A DNA stretch of 37,103 bases from an uncultured Pelagibacteraceae bacterium (lineage in GTDB: Bacteria > Pseudomonadota > Alphaproteobacteria > Pelagibacterales > Pelagibacteraceae), in assembly GCA_902629285.1 (NCBI GenBank), contig CACOQN010000014.1, positions 1 to 37,103 on the forward strand. The letters run 5' to 3'. Below are positions 32,912 through 37,103 of the stretch, in pieces (positions within the stretch are counted from its first letter, which is position 1; each line of letters opens with the position of its first letter). Under the pieces are notes generated by a model. That model saw only the letters and a program-made list of their open reading frames with translations. It was not told the origin of the DNA and made no database searches. The translations under genes were made by a program, and so were the position numbers.

Positions 32912-33939
32912 TTTCCTATTAATTTATTTTTTTTCATATCTGAAAAAACGTCATTTATATCGTTAAGTGCTATTTCGTTGGTAATAAAATCTTTTAATAT
33001 AAATTTTTTATTATTAATAATTTTACTATAGTCAAAAAAATCATTGTCTGGACTAAAATCTCCTCCTTTACAACCAATTAATTTTTTACCAAGATGTAAA
33101 TCTAAAGTATAAAATTGTGCTTTGTTTTTGTATCTTGGAACTCCAATTAAAATTTCATTACCATTATCCTTATTTAAACACTCAAATGCATCTGAAATAA
33201 CATTTGTATTACCTGTGCATTCAAAGAAGTTATTTATTCCCATAGGAAATTTTTTTTTAAAATATTTTAGGAAATTTTTTTTTTTTGAATTCAAAAGATG
33301 ATTTGCACCCATCTTTTTAGCAAATTTTAATTTATTATCATTAATATCAACTGCGATAATATTTTTTACACCCATATATTTAGCATATTGAATTATGTTC
33401 AAACCTATTGAGCCACAACCAGATACAGCTAAAAAATCATCTCTTTTTATTTTAGTTAGTTTTTTTGCTGAACCAATTGCTGTACTTGCTGTACAACCGA
33501 GTAAAAGAGTGTTCTTATTTTGAGATTGTTTTTTAGAAATTTTTGTAAGTTTGTTTTCCGAAACAACAGCAAAAGTATTAAATGTGGTTAAATTACCAGC
33601 ATTTACTCTCTTGTTTTTCCACTCGTAAATAGGTGGGGGCGAATTTATTCCTTTAGATGGCATCCAATGTAGTAAAACATTGTCTCCTTTTTTTACCTTT
33701 TTTACTTTACTATTTGTATCTACAACTTCTCCAATTCCCTCATGGCCCATTAAATGAGGTAAATATCTGTCTTTACCCTTAATACCCTCAATTTCTCCAA
33801 GTTGAGATCCACATACACCTGAATAAATTAATTTTACTAATATTTGACCTTTTAATAAATTTCCATTGAAATTAATATGATCCAATATCAATGGAGAATT
33901 TAGTTTTTGAAGTATTGCAGCTTTAAATTTATATTTCAT
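32881..33939 (-). CDS. Zinc-type alcohol dehydrogenase (MDR), structural zinc loop absent
   Basis: The 352-residue medium-chain dehydrogenase has the catalytic zinc ligands Cys43 (SGVCGSQ), His66-Glu67 (GHEGIGEV) and Cys149 (LLGCTASTAIG), and a Rossmann motif SGCGSIGLN (173-181) with Asp198 for NAD. The loop that normally carries four cysteines for a structural zinc contains none (WMPSKGINSPPPIYEW instead). I use ATG 33939 (MKYKFKAAIL), since the conserved part begins there; the open frame upstream overlaps the methyltransferase gene. A plausible role is oxidation or reduction of a sugar or polyol intermediate of the cluster. Confidence 0.85.
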   Translation of the reverse strand: MKYKFKAAILQKLNSPLILDHINFNGNLLKGQILVKLIYSGVCGSQLGEIEGIKGKDRYLPHLMGHEGIGEVVDTNSKVKKVKKGDNVLLHWMPSKGINSPPPIYEWKNKRVNAGNLTTFNTFAVVSENKLTKISKKQSQNKNTLLLGCTASTAIGSAKKLTKIKRDDFLAVSGCGSIGLNIIQYAKYMGVKNIIAVDINDNKLKFAKKMGANHLLNSKKKNFLKYFKKKFPMGINNFFECTGNTNVISDAFECLNKDNGNEILIGVPRYKNKAQFYTLDLHLGKKLIGCKGGDFSPDNDFFDYSKIINNKKFILKDFITNEIALNDINDVFSDMKKNKLIGKCIINFQKEY

Positions 33940-33943
33940 ATAG

Positions 33944-34603
33944 TTACTCAAAATATATAAACGAGTAATCACCTTTGTAATTACAATGGTTAAACCACCA
34001 AATCCATTCCTCTGGTGTATAAAATGATTCACATGTTACTTGCCAATAAAGTAAATTTACTCTCTCATGTTCATTTCGGTAAGATTCAATACATATATAC
34101 TTATTTGATTTTCCAACCCTCTCGATTTCTTTTAAAGACTTTTCTAAATCGAAACAGTATAAATTATGAAGAGTATTTAATGAGAAGACAAAATCAAAAT
34201 TATTATCTTTAAACGGTAAATTATTTGCATGACCCTCAACCAAACAATCTTTAATTTCAGTTTTGGCGTTTTCTAGTGCATACGAGGAAATATCAAGTCC
34301 TTTTACCTCACACTCAGGTAATAATTTTTTAAATTCGTAAAGTAAAAAACCTTTTCCACACCCGACATCTAGAATTTTTGAATTATTATTTAATTTATAG
34401 TGTTCTATCATTTTTTTTGCAATTGGCTCCCATCTTCCGTCATAATGATACCCTCCATAATTTATATCTCTAGATCCATCCCAATAATCAAAACCCCATT
34501 TTTTTGCTTTTATTGCTGCCTCAGCCTTATTTATATTATTAACCCTCTCCAGATAATTTCTTTTAGTTTTTTTGTGGTGGTTTGTAAGAAAATCAATTTC
34601 CAT
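33944..34603 (-). CDS. Class I SAM-dependent methyltransferase
   Basis: The 219-residue protein has motif I ILDVGCGKGFLLYEF (77-91), an acidic strand end (KGLDISSYALENA) and the motif LPFKDNNFDFVFSLNTLHNL, which together define the Rossmann methyltransferase fold. The N-terminal 60 residues (YWDGSRDINYGGYHYDGRW) are unusual and Tyr/Gly/Asp-rich, and may recognise the acceptor. In this setting it probably methylates a sugar or nucleotide-sugar. It ends four bases before the alcohol dehydrogenase start. Confidence 0.85.
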   Translation of the reverse strand: MEIDFLTNHHKKTKRNYLERVNNINKAEAAIKAKKWGFDYWDGSRDINYGGYHYDGRWEPIAKKMIEHYKLNNNSKILDVGCGKGFLLYEFKKLLPECEVKGLDISSYALENAKTEIKDCLVEGHANNLPFKDNNFDFVFSLNTLHNLYCFDLEKSLKEIERVGKSNKYICIESYRNEHERVNLLYWQVTCESFYTPEEWIWWFNHCNYKGDYSFIYFE

Positions 34604-34605
34604 AA

Positions 34606-35550
34606 TTATTTAATCTTTTGTTTTTTCATCCAACTTACTGTAAACGCGCTTGGTAAAATTTGTAAATTTTTGTTATAATATCTATCTTTAATATCAATTA
34701 TTGCGTCTTCAACACTAAAATGTTTTTTAAAAGATGTTGATAATAATTTATCAGAGTTTTGTCTATAAGATCTTTTATCATTATTATTTTTTTTAATTAT
34801 AATTTTGCATGGAATAATTTTTTGAATTTTTTTTGCTAAATTAATTATACTTAAATTTTCAAATCCTGCATTATATGCTCCACTTTTTAATTTTTTGTTT
34901 TTTAAAAAATGCTTGTAAACATTAATGAGGTCTAGAATATTAATATTTGGTCGTATTTGACTACCCCCAAAAACTGTAATTTTCTTTTTAGTTAAGGCTT
35001 GTAACGTCAACATATTCACTGAGACATCAAATCTCATTCTTGGAGAATAACCACAAACAGTAGCTGGTCTGATCAAATGAATTTTAATTTTATTTGCATA
35101 ACTCATTAATACTCTCTCAGCTATCATTTTAGTTTTGTTGTATACAGATATTGGTAATAAACTTAGATTTTCTGTTACTTTTTTCTCTTTTTTAAATCCA
35201 TAAACACTTCCTGAACTAGCGTATATGAATTGTTTGACATTAAAATCTATACATTTTTCAATCAATTTTTGAGTTGCTAATACGTTAACCTCCCATGACA
35301 ATGTTGGATTAAGTTCCACACTTGGATCATTGGCTATGTTTGCTAAATGAAAAACCGTAGAAACATTTTTAAGAGGTATTTTTTCATAATCTCTTATATC
35401 TAATTTAATAATTTTAAGTTTTTTATTTTTTTTTAGATAATTACCAAACCACATAGTATCAATTACTGTAACTTTGTGATTATCCTCTAATAAAGCATTT
35501 ACTAAAATACTCCCTGTATATCCACACCCACCTGTTACTAATATATTCAT
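34606..35550 (-). CDS. NAD-dependent epimerase/dehydratase (extended SDR)
   Basis: The 314-residue protein has an N-terminal TGGCGYTGS motif (6-14) with Asp31 selecting NAD, an ASSGSVYG active-site motif (111-118), and catalytic Tyr137/Lys141 (VYNKTK). A C-terminal sugar-binding domain follows (for example GGSQIRPNINILDL). It belongs to the large group of UDP/dTDP-sugar 4-epimerases and reductases. It starts three bases after the stop of the neighbouring dehydratase gene. Specific reaction not determinable. Confidence 0.82.
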   Translation of the reverse strand: MNILVTGGCGYTGSILVNALLEDNHKVTVIDTMWFGNYLKKNKKLKIIKLDIRDYEKIPLKNVSTVFHLANIANDPSVELNPTLSWEVNVLATQKLIEKCIDFNVKQFIYASSGSVYGFKKEKKVTENLSLLPISVYNKTKMIAERVLMSYANKIKIHLIRPATVCGYSPRMRFDVSVNMLTLQALTKKKITVFGGSQIRPNINILDLINVYKHFLKNKKLKSGAYNAGFENLSIINLAKKIQKIIPCKIIIKKNNNDKRSYRQNSDKLLSTSFKKHFSVEDAIIDIKDRYYNKNLQILPSAFTVSWMKKQKIK

Positions 35551-35553
35551 AAT

Positions 35554-36546
35554 TTACTTTTTGTGTTTATAATTAAGCTCATTTTTTTTAAATAGCTCTA
35601 AATTTGCATCAATCCAATCAAGAGTTTTTCGAATTCCAGTTTCTAAATCTACTTTTGGTTTCCAATTTAATTTTTTTATCAATTTATTTGAATTTAAAAA
35701 ATAGAGATAATCTTTTCCCACCCTCTCTTTTTTTAAATTTATTATTTGTTTGAAACTTCTCCCTGTAACTTTACAAACTAATTTTATTACATCCTTAATG
35801 GTTTTGATTTCATTTGTAGAAATATGATAGGTTTCTCCTAACTTTCCTCTCAAGCATATTTTTAATGTTGCTGATGACGCATCATCAACATATATAAAAG
35901 ACCTCTTTGTATTTCCAGTACCCTCCAAAGGAAATTTTTTATTTTTTCTACATAGAAAAAGTGACTTGGGAATAACTCTGTATAACTGTTGACCTGGGCC
36001 ATATATGTTTGCAGTCCTAGTTAAAATTATTGGTAAATTTTTATATTTATGATATTTAATTAAATGAAAATCCATAGCAGCCCTAGAAATAGCATACGGT
36101 GTTGTTGGATTAAAATTATAATTTTCTTTTATTTTTTTTTTTGTATTTCCATAAACTTCTGGAGTAGATACATGAATAATTTTTTTAATGAATTTATAAT
36201 TTAATAAAGAGTTGTAAAATTTAGTTTGGGAATATAAGTTAGTAAAATACCAATCCTCAGGGTTATTCCAACTTTGCTCAACCATTCCTTGAGCAGCATA
36301 ATTAACAACATATTTTGGTTTATACTTTTTTAAAATTTTATTGATTTTTTGCAGATCTTTATTTAGATCGTATTTATAAAATTTCAATTGTTTTAATTTT
36401 GTTGAAACTTTATAATTTAAATATTTTTTATTTAATTCGTTAGACCTACTTACAGCAATTACTTTAAAATTTTTTTCTAATATTAATTTTATAAAATTTG
36501 ATCCCGAAAAAGAATTACTACCAATTACCAAGAACGTTTTACTCAT
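35554..36546 (-). CDS. Nucleotide-sugar 4,6-dehydratase-like SDR with Arg in place of the catalytic Lys
   Basis: An RmlB/GMD-like extended SDR. GSNSFSGSN is a modified cofactor loop, HVSTPEVYG (residues 125-133 from ATG 36546) the active-site segment, and RTANIYGPGQQLYR the substrate-loop motif. In the Y-X-X-X-K position it reads Y-A-I-S-R (AGG codon), so lysine is replaced by arginine. The Asp of the usual TDEVYG acid-base pair is Pro here. From ATG 36546 the product is 330 residues; an in-frame GTG at 36555 would add three residues (MKK). I prefer the ATG, as nearly all neighbours use it. The changed residues suggest a specialised subfamily, perhaps a dehydratase or epimerase on an uncommon NDP-sugar. 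Confidence 0.8.
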   Translation of the reverse strand: MSKTFLVIGSNSFSGSNFIKLILEKNFKVIAVSRSNELNKKYLNYKVSTKLKQLKFYKYDLNKDLQKINKILKKYKPKYVVNYAAQGMVEQSWNNPEDWYFTNLYSQTKFYNSLLNYKFIKKIIHVSTPEVYGNTKKKIKENYNFNPTTPYAISRAAMDFHLIKYHKYKNLPIILTRTANIYGPGQQLYRVIPKSLFLCRKNKKFPLEGTGNTKRSFIYVDDASSATLKICLRGKLGETYHISTNEIKTIKDVIKLVCKVTGRSFKQIINLKKERVGKDYLYFLNSNKLIKKLNWKPKVDLETGIRKTLDWIDANLELFKKNELNYKHKK

Positions 36547-36570
36547 TTTTTTCACTTAATTTATTAAAAT

Positions 36571-36879
36571 TTATTTTTTTTGATCTTCGTATTCTTTTCT
36601 TAATTCTTCATACTCTTGCATTTTCCTTTGCATAAAATTCAAGGTTAGCTCAGTTTTCTGAGATATTCCTTTAGGAGTTAAAAGATAAATATAATTCATT
36701 TTATTTTTACTTTTTTTAAAATTGCTTATTTTGATTAATCCTTTTTTTTTTAGTTCTTTTAAGCAAAAATTAATTTTACCAAGGCTCATTCCCAATTCAC
36801 TTGATAATTCTCTTTGTGTTACACTTGGCTTTTTAATGATTAGTCTTAATATGTTAAATTTGTCTTGATTATCGTTCAT
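36571..36879 (-). CDS. MarR-family, EPS-associated transcriptional regulator
   Basis: A 102-residue winged-helix protein. After MNDNQDKFNILRLI comes the helix-turn-helix VTQRELSSELGMSLGKINFCLKELKK (19-44) and a wing, YIYLLTPKGI. It ends in a charged C-terminal helix (QRKMQEYEELRKEYEDQKK) that could mediate dimerisation. It resembles the short 'MarR_EPS' regulators encoded at the head of exopolysaccharide clusters. I choose ATG 36879, as the conserved part starts there; the frame remains open upstream to 36930. It is the first gene of the leftward cluster and has two inverted repeats at its promoter, so autoregulation is likely. Confidence 0.85.
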   Translation of the reverse strand: MNDNQDKFNILRLIIKKPSVTQRELSSELGMSLGKINFCLKELKKKGLIKISNFKKSKNKMNYIYLLTPKGISQKTELTLNFMQRKMQEYEELRKEYEDQKK

Positions 36880-36888
36880 ATATTGAAC
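36874..36888. promoter_or_regulatory. Proximal operator candidate, inverted repeat GTTCA-N5-TGAAC
   Basis: The 15-bp sequence GTTCATATATTGAAC has perfect five-base arms around TATAT. It covers the regulator's start codon (36877-36879) and the likely transcription start. It agrees with the distal copy at 36897-36911 at 12 of 15 positions, and the centres are 23 bp apart, about two helical turns. A dimeric winged-helix regulator is the natural candidate to bind it. Confidence 0.6.
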
Positions 36889-36917
36889 ATAATAACGTTC
36901 ATTAAATGAACAGTAAA
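36889..36917 (-). promoter_or_regulatory. Candidate promoter of the regulator gene
   Basis: On the minus strand a -35-like TTTACT (36917-36912) and a -10 TATTAT (36894-36889) are separated by exactly 17 bases. Consensus matches are 4 of 6 and 5 of 6. The predicted start of transcription, near 36882, is only a few bases before the ATG, so the mRNA would be nearly leaderless. The distal inverted repeat fills the spacer. Confidence 0.4.
36897..36911. promoter_or_regulatory. Distal operator candidate, inverted repeat GTTCAT-TAA-ATGAAC
   Basis: A 15-bp inverted repeat with six-base perfect arms and a three-base centre, lying in the spacer of the candidate leftward promoter. On the plus strand, a weak promoter for the rightward gene (TTCATT 36898-36903, then AATAAT 36921-36926, spacer 17) would also be covered. 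A protein bound here would control both directions. Confidence 0.6.
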
Positions 36918-36931
36918 GAAAATAATACAAA

Positions 36932-37103
36932 ATGTATAAATTAAATTTACTTAAAAACTATAGTAATAATTTATGTATAATTGATGATCACGGACTTAAA
37001 CACACTTATAAAGAAGTAAATTCAAAAATCAAAAATTTTGAAAAATTTTTTAAAAAAAAAAGTTTAATTTTAATATTAAGTTCGTTTTCAAAAGATTTCA
37101 TAA
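36932..37103 (+). CDS. Probable AMP-binding (acyl-CoA synthetase-like) protein, N-terminal fragment
   Basis: From ATG 36932 the frame stays open to the right edge (57 residues seen). The segment IIDDHGLKHTYKEVNSKI resembles the N-terminal 'D-X-G-X-X-X-TY-X-E' pattern of AMP-binding enzymes, and SLILILSSFSKDFI resembles the following strand (V-X-X-X-X-X-NS-X-X-F). Such enzymes activate fatty or other acids and occur in surface-polysaccharide loci. The gene is divergent from the regulator and would share its operator region. The call rests on a short stretch, so it is tentative. Confidence 0.5.
   Translation, partial: MYKLNLLKNYSNNLCIIDDHGLKHTYKEVNSKIKNFEKFFKKKSLILILSSFSKDFI

Noticed and set aside
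13984..36930. The well-known SAR11 hypervariable region located among rRNA genes
   Set aside because: No rRNA or tRNA genes flank this cluster in the window; the left flank is ispH-thrB-rnhA, so identity with that region cannot be supported.
1..37103. tRNA, rRNA, CRISPR arrays, insertion sequences or phage genes
   Set aside because: No cloverleaf-like segment, repeat-spacer pattern, transposase/integrase motif or terminal inverted repeats were seen; coding density leaves almost no room.

Overview
The window is very AT-rich, densely packed DNA that fits a marine alphaproteobacterium of the SAR11 (Pelagibacterales) type. Four things point there: short or overlapping gene junctions throughout; an F0 ATP synthase gene block separate from F1; a carotenoid-to-retinal gene set (crtI, crtB, crtY, blh); and the gene order ispH-thrB-rnhA familiar from alphaproteobacteria. 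The lineage call is an inference from gene content and base composition, because there is no rRNA marker here. I found no tRNA, rRNA, CRISPR array, insertion sequence or phage gene, and no gene-free stretch longer than about 120 bases.

Left block (1-13987), mostly core genes. A truncated FAD monooxygenase and mutY run leftward. Starting one base after the mutY start codon, a rightward series runs dciA-like DUF721 gene, DsbA-like thioredoxin, a short smc, then atpI-atpB-atpE-atpF'(b')-atpF. It continues directly into crtI-crtB-crtY-blh, whose products turn geranylgeranyl diphosphate into retinal (crtE and the rhodopsin gene are not in the window). It then passes through ispH, thrB (homoserine kinase) and rnhA. 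Most junctions overlap or lie within a few bases, so long co-transcripts are likely.

Right block (13984-36879), an accessory surface-sugar cluster wholly on the minus strand. It converges on rnhA with a 4-base overlap of the two gene ends. In transcription order it holds: a MarR-type EPS-associated regulator; two nucleotide-sugar dehydratase/epimerases; a methyltransferase; a zinc alcohol dehydrogenase; an RmlD-like reductase; a WbuC-type cupin; a PhyH-like 2-oxoglutarate oxygenase; a split transketolase (two genes); an SDR without its catalytic Tyr; an acetolactate-synthase-like TPP enzyme; a permuted HldE-like nucleotidyltransferase/sugar kinase; one glycosyltransferase (TIGR04372-like); LegB, LegC, PtmE, a CMP-sugar synthetase and a PtmA-like SDR; an ABC flippase; a Gfo/Idh/MocA oxidoreductase; a second DegT-type aminotransferase; and a GMC oxidoreductase.

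The cluster resembles the Campylobacter legionaminic-acid (leg/ptm) locus, but the window contains no LegI/NeuB synthase, LegG epimerase or LegH acetyltransferase. In their place it offers three TPP-enzyme genes. My main hypothesis is that it builds an unusual amino or carbon-branched/extended sugar, with C-C bonds made by TPP chemistry, which is then activated, attached and exported. This is inference.

Right edge. The regulator gene faces a rightward, truncated gene that looks like an AMP-binding acyl-CoA synthetase. Between them lie two similar 15-bp inverted repeats (GTTCA...TGAAC). One fills the 17-bp spacer of a plausible regulator promoter and the other covers its start region: a good candidate operator for autoregulation and control of the whole locus.
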